Shown: piece after piece, positions 28,114 to 39,288 of the stretch | How positions within the stretch are numbered: position 1 is the first letter of the stretch | Layout of the letters: every line of letters starts with the position of its first letter | Source: Stieleria sedimenti | GTDB taxonomy: Bacteria; Planctomycetota; Planctomycetia; Pirellulales; Pirellulaceae | NCBI RefSeq assembly: GCF_025060895.1 | Contig: NZ_JANZKV010000067.1 | Location: 11,234 to 72,650, forward strand | Direction: 5' to 3' | Length of the DNA: 61,417 nt | Notes under the pieces: generated by a model | What the model was told of the DNA's origin: nothing | What the model saw: only the letters and a program-made list of their open reading frames with translations | Databases searched by the model: none | Translations under genes and position numbers: made by a program

Positions 28114-28359
28114 TATTCGTCAATGATTTGAATCGACATCCCAGCGGGAGAGAATCTAAATTAACTGCCAATCGCTGCCGTCATACAATCGATGCCCCTT
28201 GTGGCGGTGTTCGCTTCGCTCGACCGCCGGCTTCTATCTGCATTCCATTCGGGGATGCAAAGACATGGGGCATCCGCCCGGCAACGCCCAGGAGGGCGTG
28301 CCGTGGGGACGCGAGATGGCCAGCAGGCATCGACAACCTGCTGCGACTGCTTGGCAGGG

Positions 28360-29610
28360 TTACTGGTTCAGCTGTGCCTGGACCGTTTCGCGGGACGCTC
28401 GGGTTCCCAACGCTCCCCACAATCCATACGGACTCTTCGCGCCCGGCACCGACTCACCGGTTCCACCGCTCCAGACGTTCGTATGGTGAACGTTACCGGC
28501 TTCGATCGAATCGGTCAGGAAGATCACGGCGCCGTCGCCCATCAAGACGTGAACGCCACCTTGGTGGCGGCTGCTCGGCGGGGCGACCCCCATCGAGTTC
28601 TCATCACCGGTGCTATCGCCACCGAGGCAGAGGTCTTTGTTGGGCGGCAGGATGGTGTTCATCGCCGTGTAAACCGTTCCTCCGGCGGCCCATCGAAACC
28701 CGCGTCCCTGGTTGCTGGCCGCCAACGTCGGCGCCGTGCCTCCGTCGTTTCCGTTGGACCAGAACCGCGGACGATCGGGACTGATGTATCCCTCGTGCTC
28801 GCAGTGATCCGGTTCGTCGCGAATCTCTTCGGTTTCACCCCGGATGGAGGCAATCGTTCGCTTGTCGCGGTCGCCCAGGTCGGTCGTGATTTCACCGGCA
28901 ACGATCGTGTTGGACAATCCGTCCAAGATGTCTCGAAATCGCATGCTCTTGCGAGCGACAAAGGCACCGCGGCACGCCGCGTTGGCTTCAACGGCGACGG
29001 CGATCGGCGGCGATGTGACCACATTGTTGACTTGGAACCACGGTCCTTGATCCATCATCACCGCGGAATCGCCAACGCATGCGGCGTAGTTGGTTCGTCC
29101 CATCGCCGGCAACCCAGTCCCCGGATCACTAGGACAACGCAGCGTCGGGATCTCAACCTGCCAAGGCGGATAACCGGCTTGCGAGGTTCGCGGCCCCATC
29201 GCCGGCCACGGTGGTGTGCGTCGGCTAGTGGAATTAACGACGATGCTGTTTGGATTCTTAATCTGATCCCAAAGTGCTTGCTGCTCCATGTAGGGCGTCA
29301 GTCCGACCCAAATGGAAAGGTCCATCCGGTTGTCCTGGTCTGTCGTTCCGTCGGATCCGTTGACCCATGTCCCACCCTTGTAGGTCGGAAGTCGTTTGTA
29401 GGCGCCGTGATAATTGTGAAGCGCGATGCCCAGTTGCTTCAAGTTGTTGCTGCAACTCATGCGACGGGCCGCTTCCCGTGCCGCTTGAACGGCCGGCAAC
29501 AACAGTCCGACCAGAATGCCAATGATCGCGATGACGACCAGTAATTCCACGAGCGTAAAGGCCCGCTGCGGGCGCGACACTCGCGCCCGACTTGCGTAAT
29601 GAATGAACAT
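28360..29610 (-). CDS. DUF1559 prepilin-like protein
   Basis: 416 residues from ATG at 29610. A short basic leader ([15 protein letters not shown]) is followed by [39 protein letters not shown], and at the C-terminus [20 protein letters not shown]. It is a paralogue of the protein encoded at 7268-8491, with identical N-terminal cores and similar C-termini but diverged middles; both end in a near-identical [10 protein letters not shown] stretch. The closing segments of the two genes are also similar at the DNA level. No partner gene of the small-lipoprotein type sits upstream here. Prepilin-peptidase processing and export are assumed from the family. Confidence 0.95.
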   Translation of the reverse strand: MFIHYASRARVSRPQRAFTLVELLVVIAIIGILVGLLLPAVQAAREAARRMSCSNNLKQLGIALHNYHGAYKRLPTYKGGTWVNGSDGTTDQDNRMDLSIWVGLTPYMEQQALWDQIKNPNSIVVNSTSRRTPPWPAMGPRTSQAGYPPWQVEIPTLRCPSDPGTGLPAMGRTNYAACVGDSAVMMDQGPWFQVNNVVTSPPIAVAVEANAACRGAFVARKSMRFRDILDGLSNTIVAGEITTDLGDRDKRTIASIRGETEEIRDEPDHCEHEGYISPDRPRFWSNGNDGGTAPTLAASNQGRGFRWAAGGTVYTAMNTILPPNKDLCLGGDSTGDENSMGVAPPSSRHQGGVHVLMGDGAVIFLTDSIEAGNVHHTNVWSGGTGESVPGAKSPYGLWGALGTRASRETVQAQLNQ

Positions 29611-29748
29611 AGAGATTGCTGAATGAAAAATGATTTGGAGAACGGTTGCTTGTGCCCGGCGACCATACGGGCGCGGCCGTCCTGCTCGATCAATCCGATC
29701 AAGCATCAGGGACGCCACGGAAACTACGCCGAAAGGCATGCGAAATGA

Positions 29749-29799
29749 CAGGCTGGAAGCCTATCCCACCTGAGAGGAGAGGCTAGAAGCCTAGCTCAC
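29749..29799. repeat. Pair of AGGCTGGAAGCCT repeats
   Basis: Two 21-base units, CAGGCTGGAAGCCTATCCCAC-like at 29749-29769 and 29779-29799, each holding the palindrome AGGCT.GAAGCCT. The AGGCTGGAAGC core recurs at 56271-56281. The rest of the 200-base gap upstream of the DUF1559 gene shows nothing else. Confidence 0.55.
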
Positions 29800-29811
29800 A
29801 TCGAAATTCAT

Positions 29812-30240
29812 TCAGCTGATCGGTGGGCCGCGGAGATGCGGCAACGACGTTGAGAAAGATTCAACCCAAGGCGAATCCGTGAAAACCCGCCGTTCAACCA
29901 ACGCGTCGCCGGTACAAAGTACCGAATTCGAAACGACTGCTCCGGCCGCCCAGGCGAGTGATTGGCAGACGAAACAATCGTCGGAATCGTGGGAGTGCAG
30001 TGGCAACGGAGACGGGCCTTCGGGCCGGTGGCGGTGGCGGTGCGCTGAGACCGGCGAGCCGTCGTGGCCGTGGTGGTGCCCACACCCATGATGCGACGGG
30101 CCGCTGCTGGCGTCAGCCGGCAACGCTGAAACGTCGCGATGCCCCTCGCAGGTGGCGATGTGCATCCACGCTGCAGATTGGCCCATCAGGACCAAACCAC
30201 AAAGCAGCACGGAAATCGTTTTGCCGACCAGAGAGTTCAT
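29812..30240 (-). CDS. His-rich exported protein, DUF2946-like
   Basis: 142 residues from ATG at 30240, with a hydrophobic leader MNSLVGKTISVLLCGLVLMG typical of an exported protein. The middle is strikingly His-rich (SHHGCGHHHGHDG and AHRHRHRPEG, about residues 48-75), then HSHDSDDCFVCQSLA, and the protein ends in LRGPPIS. The combination of an export signal, a His run, a CxxC pair and an R(G/A)PP end fits the loosely defined DUF2946 group of small exported proteins, often near metal transport genes. Zinc or copper binding is likely from composition alone. No metal transporter is adjacent here. Confidence 0.72.
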   Translation of the reverse strand: MNSLVGKTISVLLCGLVLMGQSAAWMHIATCEGHRDVSALPADASSGPSHHGCGHHHGHDGSPVSAHRHRHRPEGPSPLPLHSHDSDDCFVCQSLAWAAGAVVSNSVLCTGDALVERRVFTDSPWVESFSTSLPHLRGPPIS

Positions 30241-30511
30241 TTGCACAAGTAAATGGGTGTTCGCTGCGCACCTTGACCGCATCGAAAGACTCCTACGATC
30301 CAAAGAACGCGGTGGTTCGTCAAGTTGAATTTGCCAGATTTACCGGATCCACATCATCGTCACCGTCTGACGATCCCGCACATTTCCCCCTGCGAAGTCA
30401 TCCGTTTTGTGCGATAATCCGAACCCAGCCGTCGCGCCTGCCTTTGTCCGATTTTCAATCTCACCTGGCTCCCGACCCGAGATTGAAATCTCCCCCCCGC
30501 TCGTTCCTGCC

Positions 30512-33500
30512 ATGAAGAATCCGTCCTCAATCGTCTCGATTTTGCTACTCGTCGGCATGGGCGGCGTGTCAGCCGCCGAGATTGATTTCAATCGCGACAT
30601 CCGGCCGATCCTTTCGGACAATTGTTTCCTCTGTCACGGCCCTTCCGAATCGACCCGCGAAGCCGATCTGCGATTGGACGTTCGTCAGTCCGCGATCGAT
30701 TCAGGGATGCTGGTTGCCGGCCAGCCGGAGGACAGCGAAGTGATCGCGCGGGTGTTCTCCGAAGACGCCGACTCGCTGATGCCGCCGCCGGATTCGAACA
30801 AACGATTGACCGACAGACAGCGCAATCTGCTCAAGCAATGGGTCGCCCAGGGCGCGGCGTATCAAGAACACTGGGCCTTCGTCCCGCCCCGAAAAGCCTC
30901 CGGTGTCGACACGGCCAATCCGGTGGACCATTTCATCGGCCAGCGACTGCACGAGCACGGGCTGACGTTTTCTCCGCCGGCCGATTTGCGAACGCTGATC
31001 CGTCGCGTGTCGCTGGATTTGACCGGAATGGCTCCGACGCCCGAGCAAGTCGAGCACTTCCTGGCGAGTGCGGATTCGCTGGGAGTCGACATCGCCTACG
31101 AAGCACTCGTGGATCGATTGTTAGCCTCGGAAGATTATGGCGAACGCATGGCGCTGGCCTGGATGGACGCGGCGCGCTACGGCGACACCAGCGTGATGCA
31201 CGCTGACGGCCCGCGTGACATGTGGCCATGGCGCGACTGGGTGATCGACGCGTACAACGCCAACATGCCGTTTGACCAATTCACGATTGAGCAGCTCGCC
31301 GGTGACCTGATTCCCGACGCGACGGTCGATCAAAAGGTGGCATCCGGTTTCAATCGGAATCATGCGACCAGTGACGAAGGCGGGGCGTTTGCCGAGGAGT
31401 TGCGTGTCGAGTATGTCGTCGATCGCGTGCAAACAACCTCCACCGTCTGGATGGCACTGACGATGGAATGCGCACAGTGTCACGATCACAAATACGATCC
31501 GATCTCTCAAACCGAGTACTACCAGTTCTTCGCGTACTTCAACAACACGGCCGATCCCGGCATGCAAACACGCCAGGGAAATCAGTCGCCCGTCGTCGAC
31601 GTCTATGACGAACGGCATCAAGCCCGCTTGGCGGAATTGCAGGCGGAGATCGATTCGAAAAAGCAACAGCTGGAATCCCATCAACGCCAAGCCGAACCCC
31701 AATTCGTCGCCTGGGCGGAACAGGAAACCGCAACGTACGCCAGCGACGATCCATCGACCAAGAAACTGTCTGGCATCGCGCATTGGTTTCCGCTCGATGA
31801 ATCCGAGGGTTTGCAGTTGAAGAATGAAACCACCGGCGCGGTCGCGGTGTTGGAGAAAGGAGAGTTTCAGACGAGCGATCGAGAAGGCAACAAGGCGTTG
31901 AAGCTGAACGGGCAAACCCAGTTCGCCTGTTCGGAAAATCCGCCGCAGCTGGAATCGGATCAGCCGTTTACGATGGCCGCCTGGATCAAATTCGATGGCA
32001 AATCTGGCGGCGCCGTTTTTTCTCGCATGAACGTCGCGGACAACTATCGCGGCTACGACATGTGGATCCAAGGGACCAGCGTCGGCACCCACATCGTTCA
32101 TTCCTGGTCCGACAATGCCGTCAAGGTCGTCTCCAAAGACGCGTTGAAGGCCGATACCTGGCAGCACGTTGTGATCAGCTACGACGGCAGCCAGAAAGCC
32201 GCCGGCGTGAAAATTTATATCGACGGAAAACTGTCGGCCAATCAAGTCGAAGCCGACAGCCTGGGCGGCACACTGCAAACCGAGGTGCCCTTCAAAATCG
32301 GCAGTCGCAGCAACGGCGCCAATTGGAAGGGTGAAGTCGACGACATTCGGATTTACTCGTTTGCGTTGAGCGAATCCGAAGTGCCGCTGGCCAAGGACGA
32401 CGTGGTCGGCGGAATCTTGGCGACCGCCGCCGAAGAGCGAAGTGAAGCCCAGTGGGCAGCCCTGCGAAACGTCTATTTCAGCCAAGATGCGGACTTCCAG
32501 TCGCTCCGCAAGTCGCTCGCCGCAGCAACCAAACAGCACGCCGATCTGGCGGCGAAGAAGACCACGTCGATGATCATGTCGGACAACCCCGCCGACAAAA
32601 TGCGGATGACGTTCGTGCTCGACCGCGGTCAATACGATTCGCCCAAAAAGGACACACCGATCTCGCCAGGCGTCCCGGCGGCCTTGCCTCCGCTGGCCGA
32701 AGACGCTCCGACAAATCGATTGGGATTGGCCCGATGGTTGACCGCGCCGGATCATCCGCTGACCGCACGCGTGGCCGTCAACCGGTATTGGACGATGCTG
32801 TTCGGCAACGGACTGGTCCGTACCATCAGTGACTTTGGTGCCCAAGGCATGCCGCCCACCCACCCGCAGTTGCTCGATTGGCTGGCCGTCGATTTTGTCG
32901 ACTCCGGCTGGGACGTCAAACGGATGCTGCGACAACTGGTGCTCTCACGAACGTATCGCCAGAGTTCGCGTCGAGAACCCGTGCACGCCGAACGGGATCC
33001 CGAGAACCTGTTGCTGGCCCACAGCCCGCGATTTCGGTTGCAGGGCGAATTGATTCGCGACCAGGCGTTGGCCGTCGGCGGATTGCTGACCCGTCAGGTC
33101 GGCGGCCCCGGCGTGAAACCGTATCAACCGGTGAATATCTGGAACGAAGTCAGTCTGAACGGTGGCCTGCGATATTCCCAAGACAAAGGCGAAAAACTGT
33201 ATCGCAAGTCGATGTACACGTATTGGAAACGCAGTGCACCGATGCCCAACATGATGATCTTTGACGCGCCGTCGCGTGAGAAATGCGTCGTCGCCCGGGC
33301 CCGAACCAACACACCGCTGCAAGCCCTGGTGACGCTCAATGACCCGCAGTTTGTCGAAGCGGCCCGAGCACTCGCCCGGCGTTTGATCCAGTCCGAATCC
33401 GATGATCGCAAGCGAATCGATTTGGCCTACCGTCTGACGACCGCACGACCGGCAAGCGAGCGCGAGATGTCGGTGTTGTTGGACATCCTCGCCGACCAGC

Positions 33501-33655
33501 ACGCACGCTTCACCGCCGACCCCGCATCCGCCAACCAATTCTTGTCGGTCGGTGAGTTGCCGCGCGACGAATCGATCGATGCGATCCAGCACGCCGCTTG
33601 GACCGTGATCGCACAAATGATTTTGAACTTAGACGAAACGTTGACCCGAGGCTAA
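30512..33655 (+). CDS. Cytochrome C + DUF1549 + LamG-like + DUF1553 protein (planctomycete PSCyt/PSD1)
   Basis: 1047 residues from ATG at 30512, with a signal peptide ending at [10 protein letters not shown]. An N-terminal planctomycete cytochrome C domain follows, with the haem motif CFLCH at 38-42. The DUF1549 (PSCyt2) region covers about 140-330 and includes [20 protein letters not shown] and a second Cxx[14 protein letters not shown], near 320. A concanavalin/LamG-like domain is inserted at about 420-630. The C-terminal DUF1553 (PSD1) domain (about 725-1040) contains [20 protein letters not shown]. These proteins are paired with DUF1501 proteins throughout planctomycetes, as here two bases downstream; a redox role in polysaccharide degradation has been proposed but is unproven. 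Confidence 0.95.
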   Translation: MKNPSSIVSILLLVGMGGVSAAEIDFNRDIRPILSDNCFLCHGPSESTREADLRLDVRQSAIDSGMLVAGQPEDSEVIARVFSEDADSLMPPPDSNKRLTDRQRNLLKQWVAQGAAYQEHWAFVPPRKASGVDTANPVDHFIGQRLHEHGLTFSPPADLRTLIRRVSLDLTGMAPTPEQVEHFLASADSLGVDIAYEALVDRLLASEDYGERMALAWMDAARYGDTSVMHADGPRDMWPWRDWVIDAYNANMPFDQFTIEQLAGDLIPDATVDQKVASGFNRNHATSDEGGAFAEELRVEYVVDRVQTTSTVWMALTMECAQCHDHKYDPISQTEYYQFFAYFNNTADPGMQTRQGNQSPVVDVYDERHQARLAELQAEIDSKKQQLESHQRQAEPQFVAWAEQETATYASDDPSTKKLSGIAHWFPLDESEGLQLKNETTGAVAVLEKGEFQTSDREGNKALKLNGQTQFACSENPPQLESDQPFTMAAWIKFDGKSGGAVFSRMNVADNYRGYDMWIQGTSVGTHIVHSWSDNAVKVVSKDALKADTWQHVVISYDGSQKAAGVKIYIDGKLSANQVEADSLGGTLQTEVPFKIGSRSNGANWKGEVDDIRIYSFALSESEVPLAKDDVVGGILATAAEERSEAQWAALRNVYFSQDADFQSLRKSLAAATKQHADLAAKKTTSMIMSDNPADKMRMTFVLDRGQYDSPKKDTPISPGVPAALPPLAEDAPTNRLGLARWLTAPDHPLTARVAVNRYWTMLFGNGLVRTISDFGAQGMPPTHPQLLDWLAVDFVDSGWDVKRMLRQLVLSRTYRQSSRREPVHAERDPENLLLAHSPRFRLQGELIRDQALAVGGLLTRQVGGPGVKPYQPVNIWNEVSLNGGLRYSQDKGEKLYRKSMYTYWKRSAPMPNMMIFDAPSREKCVVARARTNTPLQALVTLNDPQFVEAARALARRLIQSESDDRKRIDLAYRLTTARPASEREMSVLLDILADQHARFTADPASANQFLSVGELPRDESIDAIQHAAWTVIAQMILNLDETLTRG

Positions 33656-33657
33656 CC

Positions 33658-35115
33658 ATGGACTCCCTGACCACACAGCGCCGCAAGTTTTTGCTCGGGA
33701 CCGGTTACGGGCTGGGGGCGACGGCACTGAGCACCCTGTTGAATCCGGATTTGATCGGCACCGCCAACGCCGCCGCGGGGGCGTCCAACCCCGGATTGCC
33801 GCAATTCCCGAATTTTGCCCCCAAGGCCAAACGGATCATCTATCTGTTCATGGCCGGCGGTCCCAGCCACATCGACACCTTCGACTACAAACCGGAGATG
33901 CGGAAGTTTCATGGCCAGGAGCTTCCCGAGTCGATTCGTCAGGGGCAACGGTTGACCGGGATGACCAGCGGTCAGTCCACTTTCCCATGCGTCGCGCCGA
34001 TGTTTAATTTCGAACGCTTCGGCCAGCACGGGACTTGGGTCAACAAAGACATCTTGCCGTACACGTCGGGCATCGTCGATGACATCACGATCATCAAATC
34101 GATGCACACCGAAGCGGTCAACCATGACCCGGCGATCACCTACATCAACACCGGCGTTCAACAGCAAGGGAAACCCGCGCTCGGTTCCTGGCTCAGCTAC
34201 GGCCTGGGCAGCGAAAACGACAACATGCCCGCCTACATCGTGATGATTTCGCGGGGGCGCGGCCAATTGCAGGCACTCTACGACCGCTTGTGGGGATCGG
34301 GGTTTCTGCCGGCACGTCACCAAGGCGTCAAGCTGCGCAGCAGTGGTGAGCCGGTCTTGTACCTGAACAATCCGCCGGGGATCGACCGCCAATCGCGACG
34401 CAGCATGCTGGACGGATTGAACGAACTCAATCAGGTGGCCTACGACAAATTCGCCGACCCGGAAACGCAGGCCCGAATCTCGCAGTACGAAATGGCGTTT
34501 CGCATGCAGAGCGAAGTGCCGGATCTGATGGCGATCGAACAAGAACCCCAGCACGTGTTGGATCTGTATGGCGACGATGTGCAAAAGCCCGGCAGCTTTG
34601 CCAGGAATTGTCTGCTCGCCCGTCGCATGGTGCAGCAGGGTGTCCGCTATGTCCAGTTGTTCCATCGCGGCTGGGATCAACACGGATCACTGCCGTCGAA
34701 ACTTCGGCAGCAGTGCAAGGACATCGATCAGCCCGCCGCGGCCTTGATCAAGGATCTGAAGCAACGAGGCATGTTGGACGACACCCTGGTGGTCTGGGGC
34801 GGCGAGTTCGGACGCACGATTTACTCGCAAGGCAAATTGACGGCCGACAATCACGGACGCGACCACCATGGCCGCTGCTTTACGATCTGGATGGCCGGCG
34901 CCGGCATCAAGCGTGGGTTCGAATACGGCATGACCGACGACCACAGCTACAACATTCTGAACAACACCGGCGTGCACATCCGTGACATGAACGCCACGAT
35001 ATTGCATCAGCTCGGCATCGATCACGAAAAGCTGACCTTCAAGTTCCAAGGGCTGGATCAACGACTGACCGGAGTCGAAGAACCGGCGCACGTCGTCCGT
35101 CAGATCTTGAGCTAA
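33658..35115 (+). CDS. DUF1501 protein with Tat signal
   Basis: 485 residues from ATG at 33658. The N-terminus [20 protein letters not shown] is a twin-arginine signal (Arg8-Arg9), implying export in folded form. The family resembles sulfatase/alkaline-phosphatase-fold proteins: [20 protein letters not shown] near the start, [16 protein letters not shown] and [17 protein letters not shown] towards the end carry likely metal ligands, but no formylglycine site is present. It begins two bases after the cytochrome/DUF1553 gene, so the two are certainly co-transcribed and probably work together. Its stop codon overlaps the stop of the convergent sulfatase gene. Confidence 0.95.
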   Translation: MDSLTTQRRKFLLGTGYGLGATALSTLLNPDLIGTANAAAGASNPGLPQFPNFAPKAKRIIYLFMAGGPSHIDTFDYKPEMRKFHGQELPESIRQGQRLTGMTSGQSTFPCVAPMFNFERFGQHGTWVNKDILPYTSGIVDDITIIKSMHTEAVNHDPAITYINTGVQQQGKPALGSWLSYGLGSENDNMPAYIVMISRGRGQLQALYDRLWGSGFLPARHQGVKLRSSGEPVLYLNNPPGIDRQSRRSMLDGLNELNQVAYDKFADPETQARISQYEMAFRMQSEVPDLMAIEQEPQHVLDLYGDDVQKPGSFARNCLLARRMVQQGVRYVQLFHRGWDQHGSLPSKLRQQCKDIDQPAAALIKDLKQRGMLDDTLVVWGGEFGRTIYSQGKLTADNHGRDHHGRCFTIWMAGAGIKRGFEYGMTDDHSYNILNNTGVHIRDMNATILHQLGIDHEKLTFKFQGLDQRLTGVEEPAHVVRQILS

Positions 35116-36590
35116 GACCGAGGTTCCGCTTTGACCGGGTCGTGATTCGGGTTGGGCTGCGGCAATTGCGCGCCGACGTTTCGTCTCCAGGCCTGCAACT
35201 GCGATCGCAACTCGGCGGCTTGGCGGGGCTCTCGACTCGCCAGATCGTTGGACTCACCGACGTCGCTTTCCAGGTCATACAGCTCGACACGATCGTCTTC
35301 GAAATACTCGATCAACTTCCATTTTCCAGCTCGGATCGCGCTGTACGGGCCATTGCTGTACGGGCCATTGCTGTACGTCCCGTTGTTCGGTTCCCCAGGC
35401 AATGCGAATCCACCGGCGTGGTAGTGTGGGTAGTGCCAGTAAATCGCCTCGCGGTCCAACCTCGCCTGGGGATCTTGAAACAGCGGCACCAGGCTGCGGC
35501 CATCGACGTCTGCGTTGTGACTGGCGTCACCGCTGACCGATGCGAGTTGCAACACGGTGGGGTACAAGTCGTTGCCGATGACCGGCTCCCGGCAAATGCT
35601 GCCAGCCGGAGCCACGCCCGGCCAACGAACGACCATCGGCACCCGCGTGCCACCTTCATACGCGGAACCTTTGCCGCGTCGCAGCGGATCGTTGTTCGTG
35701 AACCCCGTGGGTTTTCGGAACTTGTGGGAAAGCCCGCCATTGTCGCTGGTGAAGATGACCACGGTCTCGTCTTCAATGCCGTTGCGTTGCAATGCATTCA
35801 GCACGGTTCCGATGGCATCATCCATGCTACGCACCATCGCGGCGTAGGTGGGATTGTGATGGATGGCGTTTGAATCAACTTTCGCGGCAAATGCGTCGAC
35901 CAGTTGCTGTTTGCCCTGGATCGGCGTGTGGGGGACATCAAACGCAAAGTACAGAAAAAAACGTTCGTTCTTCCATCGGTCGATGATCTTGGACGCTTCG
36001 TCGGCGAAGTAGTCGGTCGTGAAATCGCCTTTCTGAAACGATCCCGCCGGTCGCGTCAAGAAGTACCCTTTGGCCGGCGGTTTCATGACCTGGACGTCGA
36101 ATCCATGATCGGTCGGCTGGTATCGATTCGCGTCGCGGCCTTTGGGATTGAGATGCCATTTGCCGACGTGCGCGGTCTTGTATCCTCCCGCCTTCAACGC
36201 TTCAGCGACCGTGACTTCGCTGTGCGGCAGGTACTTCGTCCAGTCGGGAATCGACAACTTGGCGTACGGGGCGGCTTGGCCCGCGATAAAGTCGGTCAGA
36301 TGCAAACGCGCGGGATACTTTCCCGTCATGATCGCCGCACGACTGGGTGAGCAGACGGTGCACGCCGAATAGGCATCGGTGAATCGGACGCCCTGCGCCG
36401 CCAACGCATCGACGTTGGGGGTTTCGTGAAAATCGCTGCCGAAGGATCGGACGCCGTTCCAACCGAGATCGTCGGCGAGAAACAGAATCACGTTGGGGCG
36501 TTTATCCGCAGCTGCCAGCGTCGAAGCGAACATCGCCAGAATCAGTGCGGTGGCGAACCGATGGTCCAAGACGTTGCGAACAAGATTCAT
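35112..36590 (-). CDS. Secreted sulfatase with an in-frame 15-bp tandem repeat
   Basis: 492 residues with a signal peptide ([19 protein letters not shown]). The metal site is [14 protein letters not shown], and the formylglycine motif is CSPSR at 80-84 (Cys80), followed by [13 protein letters not shown]. Also present are [25 protein letters not shown] and the C-terminal [18 protein letters not shown] typical of arylsulfatase A-like enzymes. Near the C-terminus the product contains [19 protein letters not shown], made by three 15-base units at 35341-35385. It shares an ATGA start/stop overlap with the DUF4432 gene upstream, so the two are translationally coupled and likely act on the same glycan. 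Confidence 0.94.
   Translation of the reverse strand: MNLVRNVLDHRFATALILAMFASTLAAADKRPNVILFLADDLGWNGVRSFGSDFHETPNVDALAAQGVRFTDAYSACTVCSPSRAAIMTGKYPARLHLTDFIAGQAAPYAKLSIPDWTKYLPHSEVTVAEALKAGGYKTAHVGKWHLNPKGRDANRYQPTDHGFDVQVMKPPAKGYFLTRPAGSFQKGDFTTDYFADEASKIIDRWKNERFFLYFAFDVPHTPIQGKQQLVDAFAAKVDSNAIHHNPTYAAMVRSMDDAIGTVLNALQRNGIEDETVVIFTSDNGGLSHKFRKPTGFTNNDPLRRGKGSAYEGGTRVPMVVRWPGVAPAGSICREPVIGNDLYPTVLQLASVSGDASHNADVDGRSLVPLFQDPQARLDREAIYWHYPHYHAGGFALPGEPNNGTYSNGPYSNGPYSAIRAGKWKLIEYFEDDRVELYDLESDVGESNDLASREPRQAAELRSQLQAWRRNVGAQLPQPNPNHDPVKAEPRS
35341..35385. repeat. 15-bp tandem repeat, three units, in a sulfatase gene
   Basis: CTGTACGGGCCATTG occurs at 35341-35355 and 35356-35370, with a degenerate third unit at 35371-35385. 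On the - strand it encodes the repeated pentapeptide YSNGP, just before the conserved GKWKLIEYF segment. Confidence 0.8.
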
Positions 36591-37810
36591 GATTTTGGCG
36601 GTTCCCGTTGGACGTCGACTGGATGGTCACCCTGCAACGATTGGATTTGTTCCACAACGGCTTTGACGTTGTCTTTTCCGCGGTGCAACCCGATATCCAG
36701 TGTGAACTGACGTTTCTGTCCCGGCGACAGCTTGGGGACGCGTCCGGCGGCACGTTCGACCTTGCGGTTGTAGGGATAGCCCGTCGCCGGTTCGATGCCC
36801 GTGACGTAGCCGTCTTCGGTGGCCGCGGTGTTTTTCCAGATCGTCAGGTAGGGCAGTTGTTCGGCCGACCAATGCATCGACGCCGCACGGTCAGCGGCTG
36901 CGTTCTGCAACACGGCGCCGGTTCGGTTGTGCTCGTCGGTCAGCGGCTCGACCAGATAGACTTGTTCGACAAAGCCGGCGGTCGGCGGCAGATAGGTCGC
37001 ATAGCCGTCGATGCTTTCGGCCGCGTGGGCGTCCATCGGCGCCAGCGACTTGACCGCGGCATGCACCGTCGCGCCCGGCCCCAGCAACGGGGCACCAAAA
37101 TTGGCGTGATAGATGATTTGGAATTCCTGTTCCTGGGCACCCAAGTTCTCGACGGTGTCATCGATTCGAAAGCTGTCTTGACCGGGAACGACCGATACCT
37201 CGGTGACCAATTTTAATTTCGGTCCGTAGAAGAACTTTTCGTACACGATGCCACGCACACGGATGCGATGCGGCGCGGCCGAATCAATGATGACTTCGAC
37301 TTCGCTGGCCGGGATGTTTCCGATTTTTCCGTGCAGTGTCAGATCCCTCGTTGTGGTACCGCCCGCGCCGTCTTCGAATTCGTCTGTTCCCGGATGGCCG
37401 GCAAACTCGAGGCCGCAGCGAACCATCCACTCGTTGAATCCTTCCAGCCAGCCGAGCCCGCCGCGGCTTTCCAAATCGATCAACGCCGGATGCACGATGT
37501 CTTCGACCGGCGAGTCCCAGCCCAGACGCATGTCGCCCGAACGGACTTCGTAGACGCTCATCCCCCGCGTCGGAATCACGTCGATCTGCAGCACGCCATT
37601 GTCGATCGTGATCAGGTCCACGCCTTCTTGCTTGCCACCGTGCAGCGTCTTCTTTTCGACCGACCAATTGCCTCCGCTGAGTTTCCAACTGTCGCGGTGG
37701 ACGTTCTGCTCGGTGCTGGTCAAGACGTAGCGTTGGTCGGCGTGAACCGACAGCATCGGCAGCGAAAGGCCTAGAGCGATCAGGAAGGTAAAACAACGGC
37801 AGCGCGCCAT
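36587..37810 (-). CDS. DUF4432 aldose-1-epimerase-like secreted protein
   Basis: 407 residues with a signal peptide (CFTFLIALGLSLPMLSVHAD). The body is a galactose-mutarotase-like beta-sandwich of the DUF4432 type: VLQIDVIPTRGMSVYEVRSG, GWDSPVEDIVHP, GGLGWLEGFNEWMVRCGLEF and, further on, IIYHANFGAPLLGPGATVHA. Enzymes with this fold interconvert sugar anomers or epimers. It is the first gene of a pair; its stop overlaps the start of the sulfatase (ATGA at 36587-36590), suggesting that desulfation and sugar processing are coupled. Substrate unknown. Confidence 0.88.
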   Translation of the reverse strand: MARCRCFTFLIALGLSLPMLSVHADQRYVLTSTEQNVHRDSWKLSGGNWSVEKKTLHGGKQEGVDLITIDNGVLQIDVIPTRGMSVYEVRSGDMRLGWDSPVEDIVHPALIDLESRGGLGWLEGFNEWMVRCGLEFAGHPGTDEFEDGAGGTTTRDLTLHGKIGNIPASEVEVIIDSAAPHRIRVRGIVYEKFFYGPKLKLVTEVSVVPGQDSFRIDDTVENLGAQEQEFQIIYHANFGAPLLGPGATVHAAVKSLAPMDAHAAESIDGYATYLPPTAGFVEQVYLVEPLTDEHNRTGAVLQNAAADRAASMHWSAEQLPYLTIWKNTAATEDGYVTGIEPATGYPYNRKVERAAGRVPKLSPGQKRQFTLDIGLHRGKDNVKAVVEQIQSLQGDHPVDVQREPPKS

Positions 37811-37942
37811 GAAAGTCTCTCCAAAAACAGTGCAAAGATATGGATTCCTACGCGACGCATCGACGCGTCACCGGCCAAGCATAACCGTTCTGGCCAATCA
37901 TAACCGTCTGGGGCAACCGACGTGCTCGTGCGTCATCCGCGA

Positions 37943-39202
37943 CTACGGTCGTAATCCGGGCACGCCGAGCGACTGTCCGAAGCGTGCCGCCAATGTCGCC
38001 TCGTCCATCCCAAAGTTCTGCTGCAGCGTTTCCTCCATCGGGACTCCCAACTTGACATCGCGAAACATCTGGCTGAAGGCGATCGGGTCGGACTGGACCA
38101 GAAATTGAACCAGCTGGCCGCACATCGGCCAACGTTCCTGGTCCAGTTTGGTCGCCCCCAGCAAGCCCAGCATTGAACCGGAGTTGCGGAGTTGTCGCGT
38201 GACATTGGATCGTTGAGTCGACTGGCGTTTGCGGTCGGGAATGATCGCGAACTGGACGGCGTTGGCGATCCCCATGTTCATCCAAGGCACGGTGTTGGCA
38301 TCGGAGTGCAGACGACCGGCGAATCCCAGACTGTATCCCCAGCTCAAACCTCGCGCGACGTTGCCGTCAAGGTTCTTGGCGATCGCGGTTTGCAGAAACC
38401 GTTTCGCGCCGCCCCGCACGCCAGCCCGTCCGCCATGGTTGGGATTGTTCATCACCTGTTCCTCGAAGGCGGCAAAACGCGCCGGCGTGCTGAAGACAGC
38501 CAAGATGGCTTTGCCGCGCCAGATGGAATCGCTTTGGGGCAGCCCGAACATCTGGTTGAGCTGACGATTTAATTTGTCGACGAACGTGCGCAGCCCCGCA
38601 GTGGCTGCGGGAGGATAGTCGGTAAACAACAACGTCGATTCGGTTTCTTCGACATGAAACTGTCCGACGCTGCTGAGTGTCTTGGCGGCGGCTTCTAAAA
38701 AGCGAAGGTGTTCGGCGGTCGCTTCGGCTTGTGCTTCTTCATCGGCTTGCTCACGGATCTGTTTTCCCTGCGCCGCCAGTCGGCTCTCCGCCGCGGCATC
38801 GGCGGCAGCCGCGTTGATCATAAACAGTTGACGCGTCGGCGGGAAATAACGTAAACGAAACCGCTGAGGGCCCACCCAAAACAGATAGATGTCGTCGACT
38901 CTCACCGTGCTGGTTCGGCCGGTCTCGCTGCGGTACTTCACAAACTTCAGTCCGTTCTGTTTGCGGTCAAATTGCAACTCGTCCAGCACCACCTTGACGA
39001 TAAAACGCCCCGATCGCAGCTTGATCGCCAGTGGTTTGTCGACCAAGGTTTCAAGCTCATCGGCACTGACAAGCCCGTCGAAGCGAATCCCGGCGGGTGG
39101 TTGATTTGAAGCCGCCAGCGACGTGCTGTCGGGAAGCGTCGCCATCGCCAAGAACAACCCCATCGAAACGACAAGTCGCCGAGAAACGTACCGCCTGAAC
39201 AT
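37943..39202 (-). CDS. Secreted protein of unknown function at the end of the NRPS run
   Basis: 419 residues from ATG at 39202, with a signal peptide (RRLVVSMGLFLAMATLPDST) cut near SLAASNQP. I do not recognise a named family with confidence. The middle is rich in alanine and glutamate and probably helical or coiled (AADAAAESRLAAQGKQIREQ). The second half (LLFTDYPPAATAGLRTFVDK, FGLPQSDSIWRGKAILAVFS) reads like the peptidase-MA-like/DUF1570 proteins of planctomycetes, but I see no HExxH zinc motif. It starts 86 bases after the thioesterase gene on the same strand, so it may be the last gene of the NRPS operon or an unrelated neighbour. Confidence 0.7.
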   Translation of the reverse strand: MFRRYVSRRLVVSMGLFLAMATLPDSTSLAASNQPPAGIRFDGLVSADELETLVDKPLAIKLRSGRFIVKVVLDELQFDRKQNGLKFVKYRSETGRTSTVRVDDIYLFWVGPQRFRLRYFPPTRQLFMINAAAADAAAESRLAAQGKQIREQADEEAQAEATAEHLRFLEAAAKTLSSVGQFHVEETESTLLFTDYPPAATAGLRTFVDKLNRQLNQMFGLPQSDSIWRGKAILAVFSTPARFAAFEEQVMNNPNHGGRAGVRGGAKRFLQTAIAKNLDGNVARGLSWGYSLGFAGRLHSDANTVPWMNMGIANAVQFAIIPDRKRQSTQRSNVTRQLRNSGSMLGLLGATKLDQERWPMCGQLVQFLVQSDPIAFSQMFRDVKLGVPMEETLQQNFGMDEATLAARFGQSLGVPGLRP

Positions 39203-39288
39203 CGAAACCTCGCCGGGTGGAGAATGCGTCAGAATTCTGAACGCCTCAAGGATACCGCATCGGCTATCACGATGCGAGAAAAGACGCG

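Larger units (their letters stand above)
27763..28359. other. Convergent intergenic region with three different palindromic elements
   Basis: No gene is supported. The region lies between the 3' ends of the giant subtilase and a DUF1559 gene. It contains a 24-bp hairpin (27794-27863), a copy of the AGCCCGCACGCG element (27886-27927), a 25-bp hairpin (28045-28113) and, near 28190-28275, a GATGCCCC/GGGGCATC inverted pair. It looks like a sink for small palindromic elements. Confidence 0.6.

Noticed and set aside
31121-32935. 604-codon - strand frame opposite the cytochrome/DUF1553 gene
   Set aside because: No motif; the + strand frame has signal peptide, CxxCH, DUF1549 and DUF1553.
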